From CAZWRV01 sp964636325 (GTDB lineage: Bacteria; Verrucomicrobiota; Lentisphaeria; Victivallales; GWF2-50-93), in NCBI GenBank assembly GCA_964636325.1, contig CAZWRV010000067.1:1-34033 (forward strand): 34,033 bases of DNA, written 5' to 3'. Under the pieces are notes generated by a model. That model did not search any database, was not told where the DNA came from, and saw only the letters and a program-made list of their open reading frames with translations. How positions within the stretch are numbered: the first letter of the stretch is position 1; each line of letters starts with the position of its first letter. A program made the translations under genes and the position numbers. Below, in pieces: positions 7,528 through 14,803 of the stretch.

Positions 7528-8292
7528 ATGCCTGTTGCGACCGGAAAAATCCTTGTGATTCCAGCGATAGATATTCTCGGCGGGGCCTGCGTGAGGCTGT
7601 CGCAGGGGGATTATGGCAAGAAGACCATATATCCCGAGCGGCCCGAGGATGCCGCTGTGAGATGGTTGGGCCAGGGGGCGGAATGGCTCCATCTGGTCGA
7701 CCTGGACGGCGCCAAGAACGGATTTCCTGTAAATACCGGTGCTGTCGGGCGGATTACTGCTGCGGTCGAGATTCCCTGCGAGGTAGGCGGGGGGGTTAGG
7801 AGCCGCAAGGACGCAGAGGCCTTTTTTGGCGCGGGCGTCAGGAGGGTTATAGTTGGTACGGCGGCGATCGAGAATCCCGCGCTTGTAAGGGAGCTGCTGG
7901 CTGCGTATTCTCCGGAAAAGACCGTCGTGGGCATAGATGCGCGCGACGGAATCGTCGCCGTCCGCGGCTGGGTCGAAACCGCCGGAAAGAAGGCCGTCGA
8001 GATAGCCGCGGAAATGGCTGCGGCCGGGGTCAGAAGGTTCATATATACCGATATTTCCCGGGACGGGATGCTTTCAGGGCCCAATATCCAGGCGGTGTCG
8101 CTTTTCTGCGGGGCGGTGGCGGCGGCCGGCGCCGCGGTGATCGCGTCGGGAGGGATATCATCCTGCGACGACATCGCCGCCCTGCGCAAGCTGGCTGTTT
8201 CGCGCCCCAACCTCGAAGGGGTCATCGTCGGCAAGGCGCTTTATGAGGAGCGTTTCAGCCTGAAGGAGGCTATCGCATCGGCGGAAGCATAA
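7528..8292 (+). CDS. hisA: Phosphoribosylformimino-AICAR-phosphate isomerase-like protein (HisA)
   Basis: A 254-residue (beta/alpha)8 barrel matching HisA, which performs the Amadori rearrangement of ProFAR to PRFAR in histidine synthesis. The two catalytic acids are visible: D15 in VIPAIDILGG and D137 in VVGIDARDG. The phosphate-binding strands CEVGGGVRS, YTDISRDGMLSGPN and VIASGGISS are intact. GAGAGG (7516-7521) touches an ATG at 7522 but is ideally spaced (6 bases) for ATG 7528, so 7528 is preferred. No hisH, hisF or other his gene is nearby. It follows the MEMO-AMMECR1 gene by 45 bp and may be co-transcribed with it. A TrpF-like dual role (PriA) cannot be excluded. Confidence 0.9.
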   Translation: MPVATGKILVIPAIDILGGACVRLSQGDYGKKTIYPERPEDAAVRWLGQGAEWLHLVDLDGAKNGFPVNTGAVGRITAAVEIPCEVGGGVRSRKDAEAFFGAGVRRVIVGTAAIENPALVRELLAAYSPEKTVVGIDARDGIVAVRGWVETAGKKAVEIAAEMAAAGVRRFIYTDISRDGMLSGPNIQAVSLFCGAVAAAGAAVIASGGISSCDDIAALRKLAVSRPNLEGVIVGKALYEERFSLKEAIASAEA

Positions 8293-8301
8293 GGTCAAAT
8301 G

Positions 8302-8359
8302 CCAGCCCTTCAAGCTCCTAGGCAATCCGCATGCCGCGCCTCAATTCGATGAGGGCTGG
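8302..8359 (+). repeat. Inverted repeat after hisA
   Basis: CCAGCCCT at 8302-8309 and AGGGCTGG at 8352-8359 can pair around a 42-base loop just past the hisA stop. The 14-mer CTCAACCGCGTTTT immediately after (8362-8375) recurs at 10425-10438 before the small lipoprotein. No T-run follows, so terminator function is doubtful. Confidence 0.4.
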
Positions 8360-8475
8360 TGCTCAACCGCGTTTTCATATTGACTCAGGCATCAAATCCT
8401 AAACATCGCCGAATCGGTCGCCGATCGCATAGGGGAAATGGCCGAAGGAAAACTCTTAAAAATATCCCAAAACAT

Positions 8476-8504
8476 TTGACAAGCCGCTTTCTCCGTGCTT
8501 AATT
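8476..8504 (+). promoter_or_regulatory. Candidate sigma70 promoter for the coiled-coil gene
   Basis: TTGACA (8476-8481), a 17-base spacer and TTAATT (8499-8504) lie about 60 bp before the start codon. A TATACT at 8515-8520 is an alternative -10. The region is AT-rich compared with its surroundings. Confidence 0.5.
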
Positions 8505-8564
8505 CCAGTTCAATTATACTGTTTTTGTCTTTGCTTCAATTTCTTTAAAATGGAGTGAACTATC

Positions 8565-9947
8565 ATGGGCATGCTCAACCGCATTGTCAACATCAGCGTC
8601 CTTGTCCTTGCCGTCGTCGCGGTCGTCTTCGGATACCTACTGTTCCAGAAAAGGGAACAGCTTGTCAAGCGCGGCGACAAGATGGGCAAGATGATAAGCG
8701 ATGTGTCGCGCGCCCTGGACACCAACAGCGGAACCAAGATCGCCGACAACCTCGTCATGGCCAAGCTTGAACTCGACGCGAAGAAGGATCCAAAGGCCAA
8801 CGAGAACGCCAAGAAAAGCCTTTACCACACCAACTACGACAATCTCGAGACTGTCCTCGCCCCGTTCAAGAAGCAGGCCAGCGATGTAGCTATCCAGAGG
8901 GACACCCTCGGCGTGGCACTCCTGGAAGTCTCCAAGAAGCTCGAAATGGTTGACACCTACAAGGCGGACGACTTCACCCATGTCCTCACATACCTCGAAA
9001 AGAAGGATCAGCTCCTGGCGACGGTCGAGAAGATCAATGCGCGCGACAACGACCTCTGCGCGCAGATCGCCGCTTCGGCGGGCGTCATCGGGTTCACCCT
9101 CGACAAGGACTCCCTCAAAAATCTTGAAAATTACGGCACGCCCCTCAAGGAGTTCGGCTCCAAGGTCGAGGCACTGAAGAAGCGCTCCGACACCTACGCG
9201 GAAGGCATCGCGAAGATCTGCGGCATCCTCCAGATAAATGCGCCCAAGCTCGACGGCGACGACTACGCCGCCGAAATAGCCACCAGTGAAAAGGCCGTCC
9301 AGAACTACAAGGACGAGTTCGAAAAGACAAAGCAGGAACTCGCCAGGACCAAGGAAGAGCTCAAGAAGAGCCAGGACGACCTCAGCAAGGCCACCGCCAA
9401 GATCGACGTCCAGAACAAGGAAATTGCCAAGCTCAAAAAGCAGCTCGCGGATTACATAACTCCTCCTGAGGACGGAGGGGAGTCCCAGCCCGGTCCCGCA
9501 CAGGCCAAGGAAGACTCCTTCTATGAGAAGCTCGAGGGCAAGATTCTCGACGTCAACAGCAAATGGGAGTTCGTCGTGATAGACCTCGGCAAGAACAACA
9601 AGCTCGTGATCGGCGACAAGAAGAAGGTTGAAAAGACCGTGCCTCTACCGGAGGGCAAGACCATGATGGTCGGAAGAGGCAACGAATACCTAGGAAAGAT
9701 CAAGGTCATAAGGGTCAACGATAACTGCGCCATCGCAAACATCCTGCCCGACCAGCTCAACGGCAAAATAGAGCCCGGCGACAAGGTCTTCTTCGCGAAG
9801 GCCTTGCCACAGGAAAAGATTCCCGGCGCCGCCGCTGGCGACAAGGAAAAGCCCGCGCCGGAAGGCGGCGACAAGCCTGCGGCCGCTCCGGCTGACGAAC
9901 CCGCCGCTGCTCCGGCTGCAGATGATGCCGCCCTTCCAGCCGAGTAA
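8565..9947 (+). CDS. Membrane-anchored periplasmic coiled-coil protein with FlgT/MreC-like C-terminal domain
   Basis: A 460-residue protein of unnamed family. Residues ~7-27 form one N-terminal membrane span with a positive residue on each side. Residues ~80-300 are charged and helical, with clear heptad character around 245-297 (KTKQELARTKEELKKSQDDL). Residues ~318-412 form a beta-rich domain with the repeating pattern VVIDLGKNNKLVIGD then VGRGNEYLGKIKVIRV and IEPGDKVFF, as in FlgT C-terminal/MreC-like barrels found as envelope scaffolds. The last 45 residues are Ala/Pro/Glu-rich and probably disordered. GGAG lies about 10 bases before ATG 8565; ATG 8571 is possible. A sigma70-like promoter sits just upstream. 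It is followed by a tiny membrane protein and a tiny lipoprotein on the same strand. Confidence 0.8.
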   Translation: MGMLNRIVNISVLVLAVVAVVFGYLLFQKREQLVKRGDKMGKMISDVSRALDTNSGTKIADNLVMAKLELDAKKDPKANENAKKSLYHTNYDNLETVLAPFKKQASDVAIQRDTLGVALLEVSKKLEMVDTYKADDFTHVLTYLEKKDQLLATVEKINARDNDLCAQIAASAGVIGFTLDKDSLKNLENYGTPLKEFGSKVEALKKRSDTYAEGIAKICGILQINAPKLDGDDYAAEIATSEKAVQNYKDEFEKTKQELARTKEELKKSQDDLSKATAKIDVQNKEIAKLKKQLADYITPPEDGGESQPGPAQAKEDSFYEKLEGKILDVNSKWEFVVIDLGKNNKLVIGDKKKVEKTVPLPEGKTMMVGRGNEYLGKIKVIRVNDNCAIANILPDQLNGKIEPGDKVFFAKALPQEKIPGAAAGDKEKPAPEGGDKPAAAPADEPAAAPAADDAALPAE

Positions 9948-9954
9948 GGGGATG

Positions 9955-10085
9955 CTTAATAGTTATTCGTTAATAGTTATTAGTGATCAGGTTCCGGTTT
10001 CAGCAGGCAAATTTCCAGTTTTCGGTATCAAGTTCCCAGTTTCCAATTCCCAGTTTCTAGTTTCAAGTATCCAGTATCAGCAACC
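9955..10085. repeat. Low-complexity spacer of short TTCCAGTTT-like direct repeats
   Basis: After two TTATT(C/A)GTTAATAGTTATTAG-like blocks, the spacer carries a run of imperfect units reading CCAGTTT, CCCAGTTTCC, CCCAGTTTCTAG and AAGTATCCAG. It resembles the other degenerate spacer repeats of this window in style but not sequence. No gene is seen. Confidence 0.5.
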
Positions 10086-10105
10086 AGACAAGCGGAGGTG
10101 GGCAT

Positions 10106-10222
10106 ATGTTTAACTCGACTATATTCACGATAACCTCAATCCTCGGCCTGCTCCTGATGATCGCAGTTGTAGCCATGCAGATCATGGAAATGCAGACGTA
10201 TGAGATGCTTTTCTTCGGGTGA
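10106..10222 (+). CDS. Small single-span membrane protein, 38 residues
   Basis: ATG 10106 has a perfect GGAGGT (10094-10099) at 6-base spacing and a 38-codon frame ending TGA at 10222. The product is a hydrophobic N-terminal helix (ITSILGLLLMIAVVAMQIM, residues ~10-28) with a short amphipathic tail ending LFFG. A canonical rho-independent terminator follows 38 bp after the stop. The strong ribosome site plus terminator make this a convincing gene despite its size. It lies 158 bp after the coiled-coil gene and may be its partner in the envelope. I do not recognise a family. Confidence 0.75.
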   Translation: MFNSTIFTITSILGLLLMIAVVAMQIMEMQTYEMLFFG

Positions 10223-10260
10223 CCGGAGCGGACACAGAGCGCAAGACTTGTGTGCAATTC

Positions 10261-10290
10261 AAGCCACCCGCTTCATGGGTGGCTTTTTTT
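10261..10290 (+). terminator. Rho-independent terminator
   Basis: AAGCCACCC, loop GCTTCAT, GGGTGGCTT, followed directly by a T-run. The stem is perfect. It closes the transcript carrying the 38-residue membrane protein and probably the coiled-coil gene. Confidence 0.92.
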
Positions 10291-10414
10291 ACGGCGGCAG
10301 ATGATTTCAGGCATGCATCGGAACCGTAATATGAATGAAGCAGATTCAATGCTCATAAGCCGACGGGAGAGAATTCCGCCCTCCACGCCCGAGACGGTCG
10401 TAGGATACGGAGGG

Positions 10415-10606
10415 TTGAGTTCTACTCAACCGCGTTTTAAAAATGTCTCGAACGCGTATCTTGCCTTTCTCGCCTTTTCCATCCTTCTCGCTTTCACGTT
10501 GTCAGGCTGCCAGTCGCCGCAGGAGAAGAAAGGCGTCAGCAAAATCCCGCAGAACAGGCCCGCGAAGTGGGAGCAGGGCAACTACGGCCCCGGAGTCAAC
10601 TTCTGA
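10415..10606 (+). CDS. Very small lipoprotein with Pro/Trp motif; start unclear, possible frameshift
   Basis: The frame encodes a hydrophobic stretch ending in a lipobox (LAFTLSGC, Cys codon at 10508) and a mature part of about 33 residues containing IPQNRPAKWEQGNYGPG, so a tiny Pro/Trp-containing outer-envelope lipoprotein is likely. No good start codon lies just upstream in this frame. TTG 10415 is used here for want of better (ATG 10331 would put 59 residues before the Cys). The only nearby ATG (10443) is out of frame. One extra base near 10456 would join it to give a textbook signal peptide (MSRTR then YLAFLAFSILLAFTLSGC). Either a sequencing indel or a real frameshift is possible. It follows the 38-residue membrane protein and its terminator. 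Confidence 0.55.
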   Translation: MSSTQPRFKNVSNAYLAFLAFSILLAFTLSGCQSPQEKKGVSKIPQNRPAKWEQGNYGPGVNF

Positions 10607-10682
10607 TTCGGACACCCTCTTGAAACTTGTCTTCAAGTGGCGCAGACATTCCCGTATGCGATTCCGCAGGTAAGAATACCTT

Positions 10683-10723
10683 GTAAATATTCAGTGAACT
10701 ACGCCCTTTCACTGAATATTTAC
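10683..10723. repeat. Palindromic repeat family A, copy 2 (complete)
   Basis: A perfect 15 bp stem (GTAAATATTCAGTGA and its complement) encloses a loop containing CTACGCCC. It sits between the converging ends of the lipoprotein gene and yggS, where it could form a hairpin in both transcripts. Confidence 0.88.
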
Positions 10724-10828
10724 CACAGGCTTTTCGGCATTCCTTGTCTATTGTCTTCGTCTCCATTCTTCGTCTTTTACAAAGGGACAAAGATGCGGGA
10801 CGATGGATGTGGAGAAATCCAACGACTG

Positions 10829-11521
10829 CTATCCGCGCTTCCCGAAGATCGCAGTTCCAATCCTGACGATTGTGGAGCCTTCCGCGATGGCGATTTCGTA
10901 GTCGGAACTCATGCCCATGGACAGCTCGGGTATCTTGACTCCGAACTCCTTGCCGAGTTTGTCCCTGAGTTCGCGCAGCGAGGCGAATATCTTGTGCAGC
11001 TGCCAGTCCTCCGCGTTGAACGGGGCCATGGTCATCAGGCCGTCGAGCTTGAGGTTGGGCGCTTTTACGGCGGCCTCGGCGCACTTCATTATTTCGTTCT
11101 CGTCCCTGATTCCGAACTTGGTGCTTTCTCCGGAGACGTTCAGCTCTAGGAAAATCTTCTGCTTCTTCTTCTTTTCGCCTGCTATCCTGTTGACTCTGCC
11201 GATGAGCTCCTCGGAGTCTATGGAATGGATGCAGTCGGCGAGGCTGATGGCCTTGGCGGCCTTGTTTCCCTGGAGGTGCCCGATAAGGTGCCACAGTATC
11301 TCGTCAGGGAGCTTGTCCGCCTTGTCGATCAGCTCCTGGACCCTGTTCTCGCCGAAGAGCCTGTGCCCGGCCTCGAACGCGGACAGCACGGCGTCCGGGG
11401 GGAATGTCTTGCTGACGGCTATGAGCTTCACGTCCTTGGGCTTGCGGCCCGCCTTTCCTGCGGCGGCGGCGATCTTTTCCTTCACGCCTTCCAACTGATT
11501 CTTGACGTATGAATAGTCCAT
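10829..11521 (-). CDS. yggS: YggS/PLPBP family pyridoxal phosphate homeostasis protein
   Basis: A 230-residue PLP-binding alanine-racemase-fold protein of the YggS/PROSC family, which buffers free PLP and affects amino acid pools but is not an enzyme in the known cases. The PLP lysine is K38 in KLIAVSKTF. Other family blocks are GENRVQEL, WHLIGHLQGNKAAK, GLMTMAPF, LSMGMSSDYEIAIAEGSTIVRIGTAIFG. The frame extends upstream, but ATG 11521 matches the family N-terminus (MDYSYVKNQL). The gene converges on the small lipoprotein gene and diverges from the 11857 gene. It is full length. Confidence 0.96.
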   Translation of the reverse strand: MDYSYVKNQLEGVKEKIAAAAGKAGRKPKDVKLIAVSKTFPPDAVLSAFEAGHRLFGENRVQELIDKADKLPDEILWHLIGHLQGNKAAKAISLADCIHSIDSEELIGRVNRIAGEKKKKQKIFLELNVSGESTKFGIRDENEIMKCAEAAVKAPNLKLDGLMTMAPFNAEDWQLHKIFASLRELRDKLGKEFGVKIPELSMGMSSDYEIAIAEGSTIVRIGTAIFGKRG

Positions 11522-11856
11522 ATTAAGATACCTATATGAACGCTGAATTTGATAAAGAAAACTTTCTAATTTAAAGGCATTAGTAAGGAAGTCAAGCACG
11601 TGCATCAAAAAACGGATGTTTTTCGGCGCTTGATTATCCGTGATGGCGCGGTTAGTGTCACTTTCAGATTTCCGCCCCATGCATGTGAAGTGATTGAAGA
11701 CACCGGAGGATGTTCCTGCGGCTTTTCAAAGGCGCGCGCCGGAAATCTGAACTGAAATACCTTCCAGGGGGCGGTATTTCACCACATATCCGCCCAAGGC
11801 GGACAAGTCTTTTTGATTGCCGGCAAGGGTGATCATGGTATCCGGACGGTGGCATT
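11522..11856. other. Divergent spacer with three inverted repeats
   Basis: No gene is seen in this 335 bp stretch between yggS and the next + strand gene. It holds TCAGATTTCCG (11663-11673) pairing with CGGAAATCTGA (from 11738), a 9 bp perfect hairpin TGAAATACC/GGTATTTCA (11753-11781), and TCCGCC/GGCGGA (about 11789-11803) followed within a few bases by a T-run. Together they could form a nested structure in a + strand leader RNA. The promoters of both flanking genes should lie here but none stands out. Confidence 0.45.
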
Positions 11857-12465
11857 ATGGAAACGGCGAAGAAAGTGGTTTTTGGGGTGGTGGTCCTGGT
11901 GCTTCTGTATGTGGGGCTGTCGCCGTTTTTCGGCGGAATCAGGGCTATGGCGGCCTTCGGCGTGATGCAGGCGGTGGCGGTCGGGTTCGGGCTCGGACTC
12001 ATAATCGCGCTGTATGTTGCCCCATATTTCTGGGAGCGGATGGCGACGGGTGTTTTCTTCCCAAGGGAAAGCGTGATCCCTCCTCCGCCGGAACTTCCCG
12101 GGATACGCCTGAAGGTCGTCTCCGAGCATTATGACGAGGCGCTTGCCGACCTGAAGGCGCTCATGGCGAAGGATCCGGGGAACATCCATGTGGCGTCGCT
12201 GGTCGCGGAAGTATTTCTCGACAAGCAGAAGGACTTCGAGAAGGCCGTCGGCTTCATCGAAGGCTACCTGAGGCGCAAGAAGGGCAGGGGGCATGATGAT
12301 GTCGCACTCCTGATGAGGCATGCCGACGCATGCTATGAGCTCGATTCGCCCGGAAGGGCGGCCGACTTCCTTGAGCAGGAGTCGAAGAAGGGCTATTCCT
12401 CCGTCGATATCAAGGCAATACGCAAGAGGCTTGAGACCGCAAGGAAGGCCGCAGGAAGAGGCTAG
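11857..12465 (+). CDS. Small membrane protein with TPR-like C-terminal half
   Basis: A 202-residue protein with two predicted membrane spans (residues ~7-26 and ~31-57), so both ends are probably on the cytoplasmic side. From residue ~85 the sequence is helical with alternating small/aromatic positions (YDEALADLKALMAKDPGNIH, then KDFEKAVGFIEGYL and ADACYELDSPGRAADFLEQE). This looks like two to three degenerate TPR hairpins for protein contact. No enzymatic motif is present. The ribosome site is weak (GGACGGTGG). It converges on the pseudokinase gene. Function unknown; a membrane-bound adaptor is a reasonable guess. Confidence 0.75.
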   Translation: METAKKVVFGVVVLVLLYVGLSPFFGGIRAMAAFGVMQAVAVGFGLGLIIALYVAPYFWERMATGVFFPRESVIPPPPELPGIRLKVVSEHYDEALADLKALMAKDPGNIHVASLVAEVFLDKQKDFEKAVGFIEGYLRRKKGRGHDDVALLMRHADACYELDSPGRAADFLEQESKKGYSSVDIKAIRKRLETARKAAGRG

Positions 12466-12467
12466 GT

Positions 12468-12599
12468 TTTTCCCTGCTGGGAAAAGACACCAACACTCAA
12501 CATCAAACATTCAACATTCAACGCCTAATTATGTTGTTCGATGTTCGAAGTTCAGAGTTGAATGTTCGATGTTCAAAATATATGCAAAACATTTTGCAT
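12468..12599. repeat. Convergent spacer with hairpins and ATTCAACATTCAAC-type repeats
   Basis: Three structures lie between converging genes: TTTTCCC/GGGAAAA (12468-12485, like the hairpin at 3408-3426); a run of CAACATTCAAC-like units (about 12489-12520) facing GTTCGATGTTC/GTTGAATGTTC units (about 12534-12575) that pair imperfectly; and ATGCAAAA-CA-TTTTGCAT (12582-12599). The last could end transcription from either side. Confidence 0.6.
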
Positions 12600-12615
12600 A
12601 ATATTTTGTAAGGGG

Positions 12616-13719
12616 TTAAGGCCTGGCTGCGGGCGCCGGCGGGGTGCCGCCGGCCGGCCTCATCTTTTTTGAAAGGAGCCAGGCCGCCGCGGCGAGGATG
12701 ATTATGTTGGCGATGACGAAGAGGATCGTGATGTTGCGCTTGACCCTGCGCTTCTTGTCCTCCTCGAGGAGCCTTTTTATTTCCCTGAGTTTCTTTTCGG
12801 CGTCGGATTCGCCGGGCGACTTCTGATGTGCCTGCTGCGCCTTTTTTTCGGGCGCCGGCTTTTCCTTCGGCTTTTCGCCCTGGAGCAGGGACTTCAAGTC
12901 CTTTATGAGCTCCTCCCAGGAGATGTAGCGCTTGTTCCTGTCCTTTTCGATCATCCTGCCGATTATTTTCACGCAGGTGTCCGAGACATGGCTGTTCTCC
13001 TCCCTGAGCGGCGGGGGCTGCTTGGTGGTCTGGGCCGCCATGAGGGCGACCTGCGACTTCTCCTTGAACGCGGGATGTCCGGCGAGGATTTCGTAGAAGA
13101 CCAGGCCGAGGCAGTACATGTCCGCGCGGAAGTCGAGCTCCTTGTCCGCGGTGATCTGCTCGGGGCTCATATACTGCGGGTTCCCCACGGTGAAGCCGGT
13201 CATCGTCAGTCCCTGCATGGACGCCAGCTGCCTGGCCATGCCGAAGTCGGTGAGCATGGGGCTGTTCTCCCTGGCTATCAGGATGGTGTCCGGGCAGACG
13301 TTACGGTGGATTATCTTCTTTTTCTCCCAGGCCGTGTCCAGGGCGTCCGCGAGGGCGATGATGATGCCGAGCGCCTCCTTCTCGTCGAGCCTTCCGCGGT
13401 GTTCCAGGTATTCCTTGAGGAAGAACCCCTTTTCGAAGCCAGTGACGAGGAAGTAGCTGCCGTCCTCCTCCCCTGCGTCGTAGGCCGGCAGTATGTTCGG
13501 ATGGGAAAGGGACGCGGTGAGGTTGACGCCCTGGATGAACCTTTGCGCTATCCTCTTGTCCTCCGTCATGGAAGCGGGCAGTATCCGAATGAGGATATCC
13601 TTCTTGAGGTCGAGGTGCGTGCCGACATAGACATCGTCGCCCAGGCTGCCCGTGCCGGACTTCCTCAAAATCTCGTATTTTCCGGCGATTACGTGGCCGA
13701 CTCCCAGTTCCTTGCTCAT
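12616..13719 (-). CDS. Membrane-anchored Ser/Thr pseudokinase
   Basis: A 367-residue Hanks-type kinase fold (residues ~12-275), a Lys/Glu/Pro-rich linker, and one membrane span (~330-350) before a short Pro/Ala-rich tail. The fold is recognisable from GTGSLG (glycine loop, 22-27), DFG (158-160), YMSPEQ and FRADMYCLG. Yet the catalytic machinery is broken: the HRD motif is HRN (138-140, Asp lost), the following KPDN is CPDT (Lys and Asn lost), and the VAIK lysine position is R45 in ILIRIL. It resembles the active kinase at 18654-21158 in many blocks (AY..GEEDG, ALDxAW, QYxSPE), so it is probably a degenerate paralogue with a scaffold or regulatory role. It precedes, on the + coordinate, the SPFH gene, from which it is transcribed 35 bp downstream. 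Confidence 0.93.
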   Translation of the reverse strand: MSKELGVGHVIAGKYEILRKSGTGSLGDDVYVGTHLDLKKDILIRILPASMTEDKRIAQRFIQGVNLTASLSHPNILPAYDAGEEDGSYFLVTGFEKGFFLKEYLEHRGRLDEKEALGIIIALADALDTAWEKKKIIHRNVCPDTILIARENSPMLTDFGMARQLASMQGLTMTGFTVGNPQYMSPEQITADKELDFRADMYCLGLVFYEILAGHPAFKEKSQVALMAAQTTKQPPPLREENSHVSDTCVKIIGRMIEKDRNKRYISWEELIKDLKSLLQGEKPKEKPAPEKKAQQAHQKSPGESDAEKKLREIKRLLEEDKKRRVKRNITILFVIANIIILAAAAWLLSKKMRPAGGTPPAPAARP

Positions 13720-13754
13720 GATCCTGCGCTTCCCGTTTCAGGTTCCTTATTCAA

Positions 13755-14681
13755 TCAGACTACTGTGGTTTCAACGTCCTTGTCCTTGGGCTTGAGTATC
13801 TTGCCGACGGCCTCCGCGAGCTCGACCGGGAACATGACGACTGTGTTTGCGGGGCCTGCGCCGAGGCCGTCTATGGTCTGGAGGGTTCGCAGCTTCATCG
13901 CGCCGGGCGTCTGGGCCATTATCGTGGCGGCGGCGGCGAGGTTAGTGGCGGCGATCTTGTCGCCCTCGGCCTTGGTTATGGTGGCCCTCTTCTCGCGTTC
14001 GGCCGAGGCCTGTCGCGACATAATCCTCTTGAGGTCCTCCGGCATCTCGATGTCCTGCAGGCGTATGGAGTCGAGGTGGAGCCCCCATTCCTTGATGCGC
14101 TCCTCCACGACCTCGCAGATGCGCTTCTGTATCTGTTCGCGCTCCGACAGCAGCTCGTCCAACGAGAGCCCTCCGACCACGTCGCGCAATGTCGCCTGGG
14201 CATACTGCGAGATCGCGAACATGTAGTCCTGTATCTTTATGACCGCGCTTTCGACGTCCGAGACATAGAAGAAGAGGACGCTGTCGATCGCCGCGGGCAC
14301 GTTGTCCTTCGTGATGACCTGCTGGCTGGGGATGTTGAGGGTGAGGAGGCGCAGGTCCACGAAGCGGACGTTGTCGATGTAAGGGACAATATACATCATC
14401 CCCGGCCCCTTCACGGCCATGAACTTTCCGAGCCTGAGCACGATGCCGCGCTCCCACTGGGCCGCCACCCTGAGCCCCGAGACGAGGATTCCCCAGACTA
14501 TCGCGAACACTACGCCGGCGATGATCGAGGCGACGATCCTGGAGTCCGGGCCGTGCCTGGCGCCCAGGAAGAGTATTATGCCTGCGGCCAGGACCGGTAT
14601 GAAGAAGAGTATCCCCCGGAGTGACGAACCGAGGGAGACGTGCCCCCTCTGGACTTCAGCGTAGACCTTCTGTGGTTGCAT
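13755..14681 (-). CDS. SPFH/band 7 (stomatin/slipin-like) membrane protein
   Basis: A 308-residue SPFH-domain protein. Two N-terminal membrane spans (~22-42 and ~49-70) are followed by the band 7 domain (~72-245) with typical QWERGIVLRLGKF, KGPGMMYIVPYID and VRFVDLR blocks, then a charged helix (MSRQASAEREKRATITKAEG) and an Ala-rich C-terminus, as in slipins and stomatins that form ring-shaped oligomers in membrane microdomains. AAGGAGG sits 5-6 bases before ATG 14681, an excellent site. The pseudokinase lies 35 bp downstream on the same strand and may be translated from the same message, so the two membrane proteins may work together. No NfeD-type partner, which often accompanies slipins, is present. 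Confidence 0.93.
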   Translation of the reverse strand: MQPQKVYAEVQRGHVSLGSSLRGILFFIPVLAAGIILFLGARHGPDSRIVASIIAGVVFAIVWGILVSGLRVAAQWERGIVLRLGKFMAVKGPGMMYIVPYIDNVRFVDLRLLTLNIPSQQVITKDNVPAAIDSVLFFYVSDVESAVIKIQDYMFAISQYAQATLRDVVGGLSLDELLSEREQIQKRICEVVEERIKEWGLHLDSIRLQDIEMPEDLKRIMSRQASAEREKRATITKAEGDKIAATNLAAAATIMAQTPGAMKLRTLQTIDGLGAGPANTVVMFPVELAEAVGKILKPKDKDVETTVV

Positions 14682-14700
14682 GCTGCCTCCTTCGCGGTCG

Positions 14701-14741
14701 GCAAATATTCAGTGAAAGGGCGTAGTTCACTGAATATTTAC
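14701..14741. repeat. Palindromic repeat family A, copy 3
   Basis: Reverse-oriented copy of the 10683 hairpin with one mismatch at the outer base. It lies between the ABC-2 permease gene and the SPFH gene, 20 bp before the SPFH start codon, where a hairpin in the transcript could separate expression of the two genes. Confidence 0.88.
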
Positions 14742-14803
14742 AAAGTAATTTCTTCGTGCTCCTTGTGCCTTCGCGCGATAGGCGAGGGCATGAATTATCC
14801 ATC

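Noticed and set aside
11661..11810. Nested hairpins as a riboswitch
   Set aside because: No sequence signature of a known riboswitch class was recognised and the downstream gene has no metabolic role; left as an unexplained structured spacer.
12826..14226. 466-codon open frame on the + strand
   Set aside because: Antisense to the pseudokinase and SPFH genes, crossing both; no family resemblance.
13755..14681. SPFH protein as FtsH regulator HflC/HflK
   Set aside because: It has two N-terminal spans and slipin-type blocks, and no second Hfl gene or ftsH is adjacent.
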